The notes under the pieces were generated by a model that made no database searches, had not been told where the DNA came from, and worked only from the letters and a program-made list of their open reading frames with translations. The position numbers were made by a program, and so were the translations under genes. 64,000 nt of DNA from positions 124,001 to 188,000 of the forward strand of contig CAKTFN010000003.1 in NCBI GenBank assembly GCA_934561055.1, read 5' to 3'. Positions 25,565 through 34,624 of this stretch are shown one piece after another; positions within the stretch are counted from its first letter, which is position 1, and each line of letters starts with the position of its first letter. The stretch is from an uncultured Eubacteriales bacterium (GTDB lineage: Bacteria > Bacillota > Clostridia > Oscillospirales > Acutalibacteraceae).

Positions 25565-27217
25565 TTATTTCCAAGAAGAGTTGAGTGCAACCGTTCGGTT
25601 GAAAACAATGTTTTCGTCCGTTGACGATGTGTCAACGCAGAAGTAGCCCTGTCTCATGAACTGGAATGTGTCGCCCGGTTTGAGATTCTTGATTCCGCCC
25701 TCAAGACGGCAGCCTTTGAGAACAACGAGCGAATTCGGATTAAGGTTGTTTTTGAAGCTTCCCTTTGACTCGTCCGAAGGGTTCGGAACGTTGAAAAGGC
25801 GGTCGTAAAGTCTTGCCTCAAACTCGGTGCTGTGGTCGCTGACCCAATGGAGAGTACCTTTGACCTTTCTTCCGTCGGGCGAATTTCCGCCCTTACTTTC
25901 CGGGTCATAGGTGCAATGGACTGCGGTGACTTCACCGTTTTCGTCGGTGTCATAACCGACGCACTTTACGAAGTATGCGCCTCTGAGTCTGACCTCGTTT
26001 CCGGGGAAGAGACGGAAGTACTTCTTCGGCGGTTCAATCATGAAGTCCTCTTTTTCAACGAAGATTTCTCTTGTGAAAACGGTCTTTCTTGTTCCCATTT
26101 CGGGCTTATCCTGATTGACGGGAAGTTCGATTTCTTCTTCCTTTCCTTCCGGATAGTTATCAATAATAACCCTGAGCGGACGAAGAACGGCCATCGCTCT
26201 CGGTGCGTTCTGATTGAGGTCATCCCTTACGCAAGCCTCGAGAAGTCCGAAGTCAACAACCGAATATGCCTTTGAAACGCCGACCCGGTTAATGAAGTCA
26301 CGGATTGCCGCAGGGGTATATCCCCTTCTTCTCATTCCGCAAATTGTTGCCATTCTCGGATCGTTCCAGCCGTCAACGATTCCCTCTTTTACGAGCTGAA
26401 GGCATTTACGCTTGCTCGTGAGACAATAATTGAGATTAAGACGTGCAAACTCGATCTGTCTTGACGGATTCGGAAGCTCAAGCTCACGAAGGAACCAATC
26501 GTAAAGCGGACGGTGGTTTTCAAATTCAAGCGAGCAAAGCGAATGCGTTACACCCTCTTTGGTGTCCGAAAGCGGATGAGCAAAGTCATAAAGCGGATAA
26601 ACACACCACTTGTCTCCGGTCTGGTGATGGGTAACGTGTGCGATTCGGTAAATTACCGGGTCACGCATATTCATGTTCGATGAAGCCATGTCAATTTTTG
26701 CACGAAGAACCCTTGCTCCGTCCGGAAATTCGCCGGCGGTCATGCGGTTGAAAAGGTCAAGGTTTTCTTCAACGGAGCGGTTTCTGTACGGGCTTTCCGT
26801 TCCCGGTTCGGTGAGAGTACCTCTTGACTTGCTGATTTCCTCGGCGGAAAGGTCGCAGACATACGCTTTGCCTTTTTTGATAAGCTCGATTGCACATTCA
26901 TGGATGAAATCAAAGTAGCTTGAGGCATAAAGAACCTCGTCCCACTGATAGCCGAGCCACCGGATATCTTCCTTGATTGCGTCAACGTACTCCGTGTCCT
27001 CCTTTGAGGGATTGGTGTCGTCAAGGCGAAGGTTGCATTTTCCGCCGTACTTTTTGGCTATGCTGAAATTTATCTGAATCGCCTTTGCGTGGCCGATGTG
27101 AAGATAGCCGTTCGGTTCGGGCGGAAAACGGGTCTGAACGTGGTCATAAACACCGTTTTTAAGGTCTTCGTCAATAAAGTCATGAATAAAATTTGACGGT
27201 GCGGTATATTCTTCCAT
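25565..27217 (-). CDS. glnS: Glutamine--tRNA ligase (GlnRS)
   Basis: 550 residues, the bacterial GlnRS length. The class I HIGH motif is at residues 40-43 in [16 protein letters not shown], and the KMSKS-equivalent is [10 protein letters not shown]. Other GlnRS-type segments are [18 protein letters not shown] and the beta-barrel anticodon-binding C-terminus ([21 protein letters not shown]). It charges tRNA-Gln directly with glutamine in the cytoplasm. It lies 23 bases downstream of gltX on the same strand and is probably co-transcribed. Direct glutaminylation is patchy in clostridia, many of which use GatCAB instead. Confidence 0.94.
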   Translation of the reverse strand: MEEYTAPSNFIHDFIDEDLKNGVYDHVQTRFPPEPNGYLHIGHAKAIQINFSIAKKYGGKCNLRLDDTNPSKEDTEYVDAIKEDIRWLGYQWDEVLYASSYFDFIHECAIELIKKGKAYVCDLSAEEISKSRGTLTEPGTESPYRNRSVEENLDLFNRMTAGEFPDGARVLRAKIDMASSNMNMRDPVIYRIAHVTHHQTGDKWCVYPLYDFAHPLSDTKEGVTHSLCSLEFENHRPLYDWFLRELELPNPSRQIEFARLNLNYCLTSKRKCLQLVKEGIVDGWNDPRMATICGMRRRGYTPAAIRDFINRVGVSKAYSVVDFGLLEACVRDDLNQNAPRAMAVLRPLRVIIDNYPEGKEEEIELPVNQDKPEMGTRKTVFTREIFVEKEDFMIEPPKKYFRLFPGNEVRLRGAYFVKCVGYDTDENGEVTAVHCTYDPESKGGNSPDGRKVKGTLHWVSDHSTEFEARLYDRLFNVPNPSDESKGSFKNNLNPNSLVVLKGCRLEGGIKNLKPGDTFQFMRQGYFCVDTSSTDENIVFNRTVALNSSWK

Positions 27218-27240
27218 AAGTATTTTCCTTTCGTTCGCAA

Positions 27241-28902
27241 TCAGGAAAGAGCGGTGATTGCGGCATTGAGTCTTTCAAGAACCCTTTCTTTTCCGAGTAC
27301 GGTCATAATCGAGAAAAGGTCGGGAGTATTTTTTCTTCCCGTAACGGCAACACGGACAACGGTTGAAACGTCTCCGACGTGGCCGAGGAACTGCTCGGGA
27401 TTCTTTTTATATTCCTTGACGTTCGGAGTGAAACCGAGCGGTTCGCAAAGCTCTTTCATGTGTGAGAACCATTCGCTGTTGTCAGCGGCCTGTTCATAGG
27501 TTGAAGCATAAGCTTCAAGAACCTTTTTGACGGTTTCCTTTGAAAGATTTTCCGGTAGTTCGGAAAGGTCGGTTTTGAATTCTTCGTCAAAGAAATACGA
27601 AACGTAAGAACCGATTTCGCTGAACTTTGAAATGTCTTTTCTCGGCTTTGCCGTACCTCGGTCGATTGAGAAAATCTTCTTTGAATATTCCTCGTCCTTT
27701 GAAAGAAGGGAATAAAGTTTTTCGTCGTAATTCTTCGCCCAGTCAAGAGCGTAGGCAAGTACCTTTTCGGCACTCATTTTTGAAATAACGTTTTTGCTGA
27801 CGTCGGTGAGCTTTGTCAGGTCAAAAAGTGCGCCGGAAACGCTCATTTTTTTGAGATTGAACGGGAATTCGGAGCAGTCGGCGTCCGGATTCGCTCTTCG
27901 CCAATCTTCAAAGTTTGAGTTTGCAAGAGTGAGAAGATATTCAAGAACACTCTCCTTCGGGAAGCCCTCTTCTGCGTAATATGTAACGGCCGCTTCGGGA
28001 TCCTTACGCTTTGAAAGCTTTCTCTTTGAGCCGTTTTCCTCCTTCATGATAGGCGAAATATGAGCATACTTCGGAGCTTTGAAGCCGCAGACGGAGAAAA
28101 GCTGGATATGGGCCGGAACGGATGAGATCCATTCGTCGCCTCTTGTGACATGGGTCGTTCTCATGAAGTGGTCGTCAACGGCATGGGCAAAGTGATAGGT
28201 CGGAATCGAGTCGGTTTTGAGAAGTACGATGTCCTGAATATTCTCCGGCATTTCGATTTTTCCTTTGATGAGGTCAACAAAGGTGATTCGCTTTTCCTCG
28301 CTTCCGGGGGAGCGGAGTCTGAGGGTATAAGGCCTTCCCTCTTCGATGAGCTTTTTCTGCTCTTCAAAGGAAAGATTGCGGCATTTTGCCCATTTTCCGA
28401 AGTAGCCCTTAATGAGCGCACCCTCTTTTTCCTGCTCTTCACGAAGGGCGGAAAGTTCCTCCTCGGAACAGAAGCACGGATAAGCAAGTCCTTTTTCGAC
28501 GAGCGATTTTGCAACAACGTGATAAATATTCGCACGCTTGCTTTGAGTATAGGGGCCGTAATCGCCTTTTTCCTCATTGAAGCCCATGACGCCCTCATCG
28601 GGAGTTACGCCGAAGGCTTTGAGACCTTTGATAATTTCGGAAACACCGTCTTCAATTTCACGCTTTTTGTCGGTATCTTCGATTCTGAGCATGAAAACGC
28701 CACCGGTCATTTGAGCGTTGAGCTTTGAAATGAGTGCGGCAAAAAGACCGCCGATATGAAGAAAGCCGGTCGGACTCGGCGCAAATCTTGTAACTCTTGC
28801 GCCTTCTTTAAGTTGTCGCGGCGGAAAAAGTTTTTCAAGGTCGTCGGGTGTCTGAGTAACGTTTGGAAAAAGAAGCTCTGCAAGAGCCTTATTCTCGTCC
28901 AA
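27241..28902 (-). CDS. gltX: Glutamate--tRNA ligase (GluRS)
   Basis: 553 residues, class I synthetase. [20 protein letters not shown] (HIGH-type motif at 49-52) and [11 protein letters not shown] (KMSKS-type) are both present. [18 protein letters not shown] supplies the conserved Glu-recognition region. The protein is longer than the common ~485-residue bacterial GluRS, mostly in the N-terminal ~35 residues and the C-terminal part. Start chosen at the ATG with GGGGGA upstream. It leads the gltX-glnS-membrane protein operon. Confidence 0.92.
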   Translation of the reverse strand: MDENKALAELLFPNVTQTPDDLEKLFPPRQLKEGARVTRFAPSPTGFLHIGGLFAALISKLNAQMTGGVFMLRIEDTDKKREIEDGVSEIIKGLKAFGVTPDEGVMGFNEEKGDYGPYTQSKRANIYHVVAKSLVEKGLAYPCFCSEEELSALREEQEKEGALIKGYFGKWAKCRNLSFEEQKKLIEEGRPYTLRLRSPGSEEKRITFVDLIKGKIEMPENIQDIVLLKTDSIPTYHFAHAVDDHFMRTTHVTRGDEWISSVPAHIQLFSVCGFKAPKYAHISPIMKEENGSKRKLSKRKDPEAAVTYYAEEGFPKESVLEYLLTLANSNFEDWRRANPDADCSEFPFNLKKMSVSGALFDLTKLTDVSKNVISKMSAEKVLAYALDWAKNYDEKLYSLLSKDEEYSKKIFSIDRGTAKPRKDISKFSEIGSYVSYFFDEEFKTDLSELPENLSKETVKKVLEAYASTYEQAADNSEWFSHMKELCEPLGFTPNVKEYKKNPEQFLGHVGDVSTVVRVAVTGRKNTPDLFSIMTVLGKERVLERLNAAITALS

Positions 28903-29020
28903 AGGAAAATCCCCCTTCTGATACTAAAATAATTCATTATATTATCTCAAATTTCGCTGAAAATAGCAATAGGTTGAGATTAATTTCCTTTAATTTTTTG
29001 AGGAGAGATTATAATAATGA

Positions 29021-29060
29021 AAAATAACCGTCCGATTTTCAGATTCCGAACGGTTATTTT
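29021..29060 (-). terminator. Bidirectional terminator at the end of the XRE regulator gene
   Basis: 11-bp stem AAAATAACCGT/ACGGTTATTTT with a further short inner stem, overlapping the stop codon of the regulator. T runs lie on both strands. Confidence 0.75.
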
Positions 29061-29284
29061 TTTCCTTTTTCTTTCCTGCGCGGATACGGCTTTTGCTCGT
29101 CGGTGAGTTCAAGAATATAATCGACCGATGTTTCAAAAAAGGACGAAAGCTCAATCAGAACCTCAACCGGAACTCCCCTCTGACCGTTTTCATATTGGGA
29201 ATATGTGTTTTGTTTGATGTGCAAAAATGACGCAAGTTGCGATTGTGTGATATCCTTATCTTCCCGAAGGCTTTTCAGCCGCAT
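29054..29284 (-). CDS. XRE-family transcriptional regulator
   Basis: 76 residues from the ATG at 29284, which has AGAGGTG upstream; longer in-frame versions have no ribosome-binding site. The helix-turn-helix spans about residues 3-57 (LKSLREDKDITQSQLASFLH, QNTYSQYENGQRGVP, LIELSSFFETSVDYIL), the Cro/C1 pattern. The C-terminus is basic (PRRKEKGKK). It is divergent from the CHAP-protein gene. An inverted repeat TGAGATA-N8-TATCTCA lies on the -35 box of that gene, so the likely role is repression of the CHAP gene and of itself. Confidence 0.87.
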   Translation of the reverse strand: MRLKSLREDKDITQSQLASFLHIKQNTYSQYENGQRGVPVEVLIELSSFFETSVDYILELTDEQKPYPRRKEKGKK

Positions 29285-29339
29285 ACAGCAAGCACCTCTA
29301 TAACTTAATCTTTGATTAATATTATAGATAATCTCGGTG

Positions 29340-29361
29340 TGAGATATTGACAAGTATCTCA
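29340..29361. promoter_or_regulatory. Putative operator for the XRE regulator
   Basis: Perfect inverted repeat TGAGATA, eight bases, TATCTCA. It covers the -35 box of the CHAP-gene promoter. A further ATCTC half-site lies just upstream near 29330, towards the regulator gene. Confidence 0.55.
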
Positions 29362-29375
29362 AATTGTGATAATCT
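29347..29375 (+). promoter_or_regulatory. Sigma-A promoter of the CHAP-protein gene
   Basis: Consensus TTGACA, a 17-base spacer and TAATCT, 36 bases before the ATG at 29412. Confidence 0.7.
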
Positions 29376-29411
29376 TGTTATACAAATTTATTTTGAAAGG
29401 AAATGATCAAC

Positions 29412-30554
29412 ATGAAAAAAATCAGAAAAACTTTATGTCTGTTGCTTTCTCTCGTCTTTGTTCTTGCCGTTATACCTATGAGTGCAAGTGCATCGACAAA
29501 CGGACACACTGCACAGGACGCACTCGCATGGGTAAAAGCACAGGTCGGAAAAAGCCTTGACTACGACGGCGTTTACGGCGCTCAGTGCGTTGACCTTATC
29601 AAGTATTATTATGCTTACTTGGGTTGCGCAAGCTATGCAAGAGGAAACGGTTGCGATTATGCAACCAATGCACTGCCTTCCGGCTGGGCACGATATCAGG
29701 GCGCACAGCCTCAGCCCGGCGATATCCTTGTTTATGCCGGCAATTCATCAAACCCGTACGGTCACGTTGCAATCTATGAAGCAGACAGAGTAACCTATCA
29801 TCAGAATTTGGACTATAATCAGTGGGTTGTTTGCTCGGGATATTATTATAAGAACTTGACTAACCCGTATTGGGGTGTAATTCGTCCCGATTTTGCAACA
29901 GCAGTTGCTTCCGGATCATGGGAAGGTCCGACAGTCGGAAACATCAGCGAAACCAACGCCGTTGCTTCGGCAAGAATCAACTTTAATCAAAGAGTAAACA
30001 CAACCGCTGCCGGACTTCGTGTTTACGACAGCAAACACAACCTTGTTGCTTCAAGCAGAGGTGACAATGTTAATTACAACTCGACATTCGTTCAGTTCTC
30101 CTATAACATTACCGGCGAGCTTGGCTATGTTCTTACCTCCGGAAAAACTTATTATGTTCGCTTCTACACAGTAAGTAACGGCAGAGAATATTGGTCGCCG
30201 ACAGTAGGCTTCACCACCCCTCACACCCACAATTACACTTCAAGAGTAACAACCGCCGCAACCTGCACCGCTGACGGTGTTAAAACTTTCACTTGTTCCT
30301 GCGGTGACTCCTATTCGACAAGAATTTCGGCTCTCGGTCACATCGACAGTAACAATGACAATCGTTGCGATCGTTGCGGAACAATAATAAACAACACACC
30401 CGACACACCCAATAATCCCGACACGCCCGACACACCGTCGCAGACCTGCAACCACCTTTGCCACAAAGGCGGCTTCATTTGGGCAATCGTCCGCTTCTTC
30501 TGGAAGCTCTTCAAAACAAACAAGTATTGCTCTTGCGGTGCGGCTCACTATTAA
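29412..30554 (+). CDS. Secreted CHAP-domain protein with one Cys-repeat module and a C-terminal Cys/aromatic tail
   Basis: 380 residues from the ATG at 29412, ten bases after GAAAGGA; the ATG at 29403 is too close to it. Signal peptide (TLCLLLSLVFVLAVIPMSASA). The CHAP amidase/endopeptidase domain (~35-160) has catalytic Cys59 in GAQCVDLIKYYY, PQPGDILVY and His118 in YGHVAIYE, so peptidoglycan hydrolysis is likely. A beta-sandwich (~170-270) follows, then one Cys repeat (TTAATCTADGVKTFTCSCGD ... ALGH), a D-rich CDRCG hairpin, a TPDTPNNPDTPDTP linker and a 35-residue tail (CNHLCHK, FFWKLFK, CSCGAAHY). The repeat and tail match the 1577-residue protein at 2752. Cell-wall attachment by the tail is inference. 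Confidence 0.87.
   Translation: MKKIRKTLCLLLSLVFVLAVIPMSASASTNGHTAQDALAWVKAQVGKSLDYDGVYGAQCVDLIKYYYAYLGCASYARGNGCDYATNALPSGWARYQGAQPQPGDILVYAGNSSNPYGHVAIYEADRVTYHQNLDYNQWVVCSGYYYKNLTNPYWGVIRPDFATAVASGSWEGPTVGNISETNAVASARINFNQRVNTTAAGLRVYDSKHNLVASSRGDNVNYNSTFVQFSYNITGELGYVLTSGKTYYVRFYTVSNGREYWSPTVGFTTPHTHNYTSRVTTAATCTADGVKTFTCSCGDSYSTRISALGHIDSNNDNRCDRCGTIINNTPDTPNNPDTPDTPSQTCNHLCHKGGFIWAIVRFFWKLFKTNKYCSCGAAHY
30447..30551 (+). other. C-terminal Cys/FFWKLFK/CxCGAxHY tail
   Basis: Codes for the last 35 residues of the CHAP protein, after a Pro/Asp/Thr linker. The same ordered elements end the protein encoded at 2755-2871: CNxxCHK, FFWKLFK, then CxCGAxHY at the C-terminus. Confidence 0.6.
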
Positions 30555-30572
30555 GTTTCAGTGAAACAAACA

Positions 30573-30602
30573 ACCCGGACAGTTCATTCGAGCTGTCCGG
30601 GT
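30573..30602 (+). terminator. Intrinsic terminator of the CHAP-protein gene
   Basis: 13-bp stem ACCCGGACAGTTC with its partner (one G-T pair) and an ATTC loop, followed by ATTATTTATTG, 18 bases past the stop. Confidence 0.8.
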
Positions 30603-30634
30603 ATTATTTATTGTGTTTTAATCAATTCAAAAAA

Positions 30635-31741
30635 TCAATAAGTGAACTTGTATTCGTCTCTGAGAACGGATTCAAATTCAACGTCAACATAAGCGTTTTC
30701 AATAACAACGTGTGCGCTTCCGGTTGCCGGAGCGGTAATCGTCCATTCAACAAGCTTTCCTTCGCTGTCAACCGTTGCACGGATTGTTGTTTTTGAATAA
30801 TTGAATTCTGCGGATTCAATGTCGTCCGGTGCGGCAGAAAAATCAATCGGTTCAAGGAAGTTTTTGTGATACTTCGGCAAAATTGTTTCATAAGGCTTTT
30901 GAGAAGCGGTCTCCTTGAAAAGAACAATCACAATTTTCTTTCCGCCGTTTTCAAGTTCCTGAACGCTTCCGGAAGCAATGTTTCCGTCCGCATTCATCGC
31001 TGAAAGCTCACCGAAAGGTCTGATGAGATCATTCGCGGTTTTTCCGTCAGCGGTCTTTCCGTCGGCAACGGTGTAGCTTGCAGTCGAACTGTCGTTGAAG
31101 GCTTTGAAAATTGCCTTCGCCTTGTCCATATAAACATAAACGGGACATTTCGTGCAGTCAAATTCTCTTCTTGAAAGCACGTCGATTTTAATGTTCTGCT
31201 GGTTTTTCGCCGTATTCATTGCTTCGTTATAAGCTTCGACGGCTCTTTTTTTCGCTTCAAAGAAGTCTTCTCTGAAGTCCTGAATATCCTTAAAAATTCC
31301 GAGAGCATTTGCAAAGAGTTTTCCCATTGTGAGCATTGCACAGCGGAAAACGCGAATCGGGCGAATATAGTTATCCTTCTTATCCTCCCAAACGGCATAA
31401 AGCGTGCATTCGCCGTCAACGAAGAACTCATCGCCGGCATAATAAAGTTTTCCGTTTTTGTCCTTCCAGCAGACAAAATCATGGTCAATCGCAATCGGCT
31501 GATCCTTTGTGACCTTGACATAGCCCGGACCGCTGAGAGAAAGGCTCGGATTCGGCTCATACATCATTTTTACGCCCGAAAAAGTTTCGTTTTTATATGT
31601 AAGGGCATAAAGAAGAGGTTTGTCATCTTCCTCAATTCCGAATAAGCTTCCGAGATTGTAATCGTCGGCGGCAAGCGCAACAGCGCCGAAACACGACAAA
31701 ACACAAAGAACCGAAAGAAGAACGGCAATCGCTTTTTTCAT
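30635..31741 (-). CDS. Secreted protein with an InlB-like repeat segment
   Basis: 368 residues with a signal peptide (MKKAIAVLLSVLCVLSCFGA, likely cut after VALA). Residues ~40-115 resemble a Listeria/Bacteroides InlB-type repeat: DFVCWKDKNGKLYYAGDEFFV and ECTLYAVWEDK. The middle is helical (KLFANALGIFKDIQDFREDF). The C-terminal ~150 residues are beta-rich and include IVVLFKETASQKPYE and IENAYVDVEFESVLRDEYKF. No enzyme motif is visible. It converges on the CHAP gene and shares its terminator region. It lacks the Cys tail of the CHAP protein. Surface function is inference from export and the InlB-like piece. Confidence 0.75.
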   Translation of the reverse strand: MKKAIAVLLSVLCVLSCFGAVALAADDYNLGSLFGIEEDDKPLLYALTYKNETFSGVKMMYEPNPSLSLSGPGYVKVTKDQPIAIDHDFVCWKDKNGKLYYAGDEFFVDGECTLYAVWEDKKDNYIRPIRVFRCAMLTMGKLFANALGIFKDIQDFREDFFEAKKRAVEAYNEAMNTAKNQQNIKIDVLSRREFDCTKCPVYVYMDKAKAIFKAFNDSSTASYTVADGKTADGKTANDLIRPFGELSAMNADGNIASGSVQELENGGKKIVIVLFKETASQKPYETILPKYHKNFLEPIDFSAAPDDIESAEFNYSKTTIRATVDSEGKLVEWTITAPATGSAHVVIENAYVDVEFESVLRDEYKFTY

Positions 31742-31866
31742 AAAATAACATCGTCCTTTCTGTATAAAATGACTTCAATTTATTTTATTATACATTCATA
31801 TTTACAAGATATTTTTATTATTTAGAAAATTCAGATAACAATATTTATAATTTTTTCACAAATTTA

Positions 31867-31895
31867 TTTACTTTCGTCTCTCAAAACAGTATTAT
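31867..31895 (+). promoter_or_regulatory. Sigma-A promoter of udk
   Basis: TTTACT, a 17-base spacer and TATTAT, 33 bases before the ATG. The rest of the very AT-rich gap 31742-31866 holds no gene. Confidence 0.5.
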
Positions 31896-31928
31896 ATTAT
31901 TAAAAAGACGTTTAAAGGAGGAAGATTC

Positions 31929-32552
31929 ATGCCCTCGGTAATTATCGGAATCGCCGGAGGAACCGGTTCGGGAAAAACAACTCTCACAAACCTTCTCAAA
32001 GAACGATTTTCCGAAAAGGTCGCCATTATTTATCACGACAGCTATTACAAACGGCACGATGAGCTTTCAATTGAAGAACGTGAAAAAATCAATTACGATT
32101 CCCCGGACGCCTTCGATACCGACATGATGGTATCCGACCTGAAAAAGCTGTGCACGGGCGAACCAGTTTTCTGTCCCGATTATGATTACACAATCCACAA
32201 TCGGACGGATACTACTCACAGGGTTGACCCGGCAGACGTGATTATCGTTGAGGGCATCCTCATCTTTCAAAACGAAGAGTTGCGAAATCTCATGAATATC
32301 AAAATTTTTGTTGACACGGACGCAGACGAACGGCTTTTGAGAAGGATTCTTCGTGACTCCGGCGAAAGGGGAAGAAGCCTTGAATCCATTGCGGCGCAGT
32401 ACCGCTCAACGGTAAAGCCGATGCACGAGAAGTACGTTGAACCGAGCAAAAAATTTGCCGACATCATTGTTGTCGGCGGCGGAAAAAACCTCGTTGCTCT
32501 CGACATGATAAGCACAAAGGTTGAAAACCTTTTGAACGGTCGGCGAGAATAA
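31929..32552 (+). CDS. udk: Uridine kinase
   Basis: 207 residues, full length. The P-loop is GGTGSGKT at residues 10-17. The uridine kinase signature follows: YHDSYYKRHDEL, NYDSPDAFDTDMMV, PDYDYTIHNRTD and VIIVEGILIF. It phosphorylates uridine and cytidine to UMP and CMP with NTP in pyrimidine salvage. Its ribosome-binding site AAAGGAGG is strong. It is monocistronic and converges on uvrC with a shared terminator. Confidence 0.95.
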   Translation: MPSVIIGIAGGTGSGKTTLTNLLKERFSEKVAIIYHDSYYKRHDELSIEEREKINYDSPDAFDTDMMVSDLKKLCTGEPVFCPDYDYTIHNRTDTTHRVDPADVIIVEGILIFQNEELRNLMNIKIFVDTDADERLLRRILRDSGERGRSLESIAAQYRSTVKPMHEKYVEPSKKFADIIVVGGGKNLVALDMISTKVENLLNGRRE

Positions 32553-32555
32553 TAA

Positions 32556-32592
32556 AAACGCTTCCTTTCCGTCATGCGGAAAAGAAGCGTTT
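32556..32592. terminator. Bidirectional terminator between udk and uvrC
   Basis: 16-bp imperfect stem (AAACGCTTCCTTTCCG with its partner, two mismatches) and a five-base loop. It overlaps the uvrC stop and follows the udk stop by three bases. Confidence 0.7.
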
Positions 32593-34401
32593 GATGTTTT
32601 CTGCGTCTTTTTTTGAAATGCCCGAAACGGCGGCAAGCTCCTGCTCGCTTGCCGCTTTGATTTTTGAAAGCGACTTGAAGGTTTTCATGAGAATGGCGGC
32701 CTTCTTTTTACCGATTCCCTCAATTTCCGTCAGCCTCGTTTCAAGGGCGGATTTTGAGTGCTTTTCTTTGTGATATGTGATTGCAAAGCGGTGAACCTCT
32801 TCCTGAATCGAGGAGATGAGGGTGAACACCCTTCGCCCTTCCCGGATTTCGATTTCCCGCCCGTCCTTTGTGATTGCACGGGTTTTGTGCTTGTTGTCCT
32901 TAACCATTCCGAGAACGGGAATATCAAGCCCGAATGCTTCGATAATCGGCTTCACCGCATTAACCTGACCAACTCCGCCGTCAAGCAAAATAAGGTCGGG
33001 CAGCCTTCCGAACCCTTCGCCGCTCTCCTTTTCCTCTTCGTAACGGTTAAACCGGCGGCTGATCACCTCTCTCATCGAACCGTAATCGTCCTGTCCGCTG
33101 AAGCCCTTGATTGAAAAGCGCTTATACGCCCGTTTATACGGCCTTGCGTTTTTGAAAACAACCATTCCGGCAACATTGTCCGCTCCGGCGGTGTGCGAGA
33201 TATCGTAGGACTCAATGTACTCCGGAACAACGGGAAGGTCAAGCATTTTTGCCATCTCGTCAAGGACGGCCGTTTCCTCGCCTTTGCGTCCCAAGTATTC
33301 CCCAAGCTTTTGCGAGGCGTTTGAAAGGCACATTTTGACGGTTTTTACGCCCTCCCCTCTTTGAGGAACCGTGATTTCAACCTTCTTTCCGCGCTTTTCT
33401 TCAAGAAAGCGTTCAAGAAGTTCGGTGTTTTCCGTTTCGCCGTCAACAAGAATTTTTGACGGAACGGGACGGTTCATTGTGTAGTAGGAAAGAATGAGCG
33501 AATGGCGCTCCTCCGGAAGATTGTCCGAAGCGTCAAAAATGAAATGTTCGGACGAAGTGAGAAGTCCGTTTTGAAAATTGAGAACGGCAAGGCAGGCTTT
33601 GTCTGCGCTTTGAGCAACGGCAAAAACGTCCCACGGCGCTTTGTTTTCAAGAACAACCTTTTGCTTTCCGGCAATGCGCTCAACGGCTCTGATTCTGTCC
33701 CGAAGCTTTGCGGCCTTTTCAAAATCAAGATTTTCCGCCGCTTCCTCCATCTGCTTTTGAAGCTCCTTAACCGAGCTTTTGCTTCCGCCTTTGAGGAAGG
33801 CAACGGCCTCATTCACGCTCTGCTCATAATCTTTCTGGCTGATTTTTCCGGCGCAGGGCGCACTGCAGCGTGAAATGAAGTAATTCAAACACGGGCGGCT
33901 TTTTTTGATATCCCTCGGAAAAACCTTCGAGCAGGTGGGAAGCTTAAAAATTTCCTTCGCCTGTTCTACCGCCTGTGTGACCGAAAAGTTTCCGGTGTAC
34001 GGTCCGATATATTCTGCGTTTTTGTCGTCCTTTCTGAAGGAAGCGTAGATATTTCCCCAGGGGTTCGGCTTGATTTTGATATAGCTGTAGCCCTTGTCGT
34101 CCTTCAGAAGAATATTATATTTTGGCATATTCTGCTTGATAAGACTGCATTCAAGAACAAGTGCTTCAAACTCGCTGTCGGTGAGGATATAATCAAAATC
34201 GGCAACGTTTTCAACCATTTTCCGAACCTTCAAAGCGTGGTTGGTCTGCGAACCGAAATACTGGCTGACACGGTTTTTGAGAGCCTTCGCCTTTCCGATA
34301 TAGATTATTTTTCCGCTTTTGTTTTTCATTATATAAACGCCGGGAGAAAGCGGAAGTTTCATCGCCTTATCCCGAAGTGTGCGAAGCTTCGGATCAATCA
34401 A
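32572..34401 (-). CDS. uvrC: UvrABC excinuclease subunit C
   Basis: 609 residues. The N-terminal GIY-YIG nuclease (~residues 15-95) has PGVYIMKNKSGKIIYIGKAK, which makes the 3' incision. A UVR domain (QKQMEEAAENLDFEKAAKLRD) binds UvrB. The RNase H-like domain for the 5' incision has YDISHTAGADNVAGMVVF and LILLDGGVGQVN. The C-terminal helix-hairpin-helix pairs (TEIEGIGKKKAAIL; AVSGISKKDAENI) bind DNA. It acts in nucleotide excision repair. The start is a TTG at 34401 with AAAGGGGG eight bases upstream. Confidence 0.96.
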   Translation of the reverse strand: MIDPKLRTLRDKAMKLPLSPGVYIMKNKSGKIIYIGKAKALKNRVSQYFGSQTNHALKVRKMVENVADFDYILTDSEFEALVLECSLIKQNMPKYNILLKDDKGYSYIKIKPNPWGNIYASFRKDDKNAEYIGPYTGNFSVTQAVEQAKEIFKLPTCSKVFPRDIKKSRPCLNYFISRCSAPCAGKISQKDYEQSVNEAVAFLKGGSKSSVKELQKQMEEAAENLDFEKAAKLRDRIRAVERIAGKQKVVLENKAPWDVFAVAQSADKACLAVLNFQNGLLTSSEHFIFDASDNLPEERHSLILSYYTMNRPVPSKILVDGETENTELLERFLEEKRGKKVEITVPQRGEGVKTVKMCLSNASQKLGEYLGRKGEETAVLDEMAKMLDLPVVPEYIESYDISHTAGADNVAGMVVFKNARPYKRAYKRFSIKGFSGQDDYGSMREVISRRFNRYEEEKESGEGFGRLPDLILLDGGVGQVNAVKPIIEAFGLDIPVLGMVKDNKHKTRAITKDGREIEIREGRRVFTLISSIQEEVHRFAITYHKEKHSKSALETRLTEIEGIGKKKAAILMKTFKSLSKIKAASEQELAAVSGISKKDAENIKRFFSA

Positions 34402-34475
34402 AGAAAAGACCCCCTTTTGCTGAAAACTTCAATCATAGAATTTTTGTTGACAAAGGTAACGACAACAGAAATAAT

Positions 34476-34559
34476 AAAAAATAACCGCCCATGCCCACGA
34501 AGCCGACGGTTATTTTTTAACCTAAACATTGGGCAACCGCTTATCGCAGAGCCTTTTAC
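34476..34559 (-). ncRNA. Orphan type I antitoxin-like small RNA
   Basis: Predicted ~84-nt transcript from the promoter at 34566-34594, ending at a perfect 12-bp hairpin (AAAAAATAACCG with its complement, arms 34476-34487 and 34507-34518). The layout and key words (TTGTCAAGCGGC at the promoter, ACCGCCCATGCC in the loop, ACCGCTT in the 5' part) match the antisense RNA of the locus at 36560-36682. No toxin ORF precedes it. A TTGACA with a 17-base spacer and AATAAT at 34448-34476 points straight into the hairpin, as if the toxin had been deleted. Confidence 0.5.
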
Positions 34560-34565
34560 ATTTAT

Positions 34566-34594
34566 ATTTTATCCGTATATCCGCAGTTTGTCAA
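34566..34594 (-). promoter_or_regulatory. Promoter of the orphan small RNA
   Basis: On the minus strand a consensus TTGACA, a 17-base spacer and TAAAAT, in the 223-base gap between uvrC and the ABC-F gene. Confidence 0.65.
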
Positions 34595-34624
34595 GCGGCA
34601 TATACGGATATTTTCAAATCGAAA

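Noticed and set aside
29017..29106. 29-codon plus-strand ORF with a GAGGAGAG site
   Set aside because: It reads through the terminator hairpin and the antisense strand of the XRE gene; the apparent ribosome-binding site has no promoter and the peptide has no membrane or toxin pattern.
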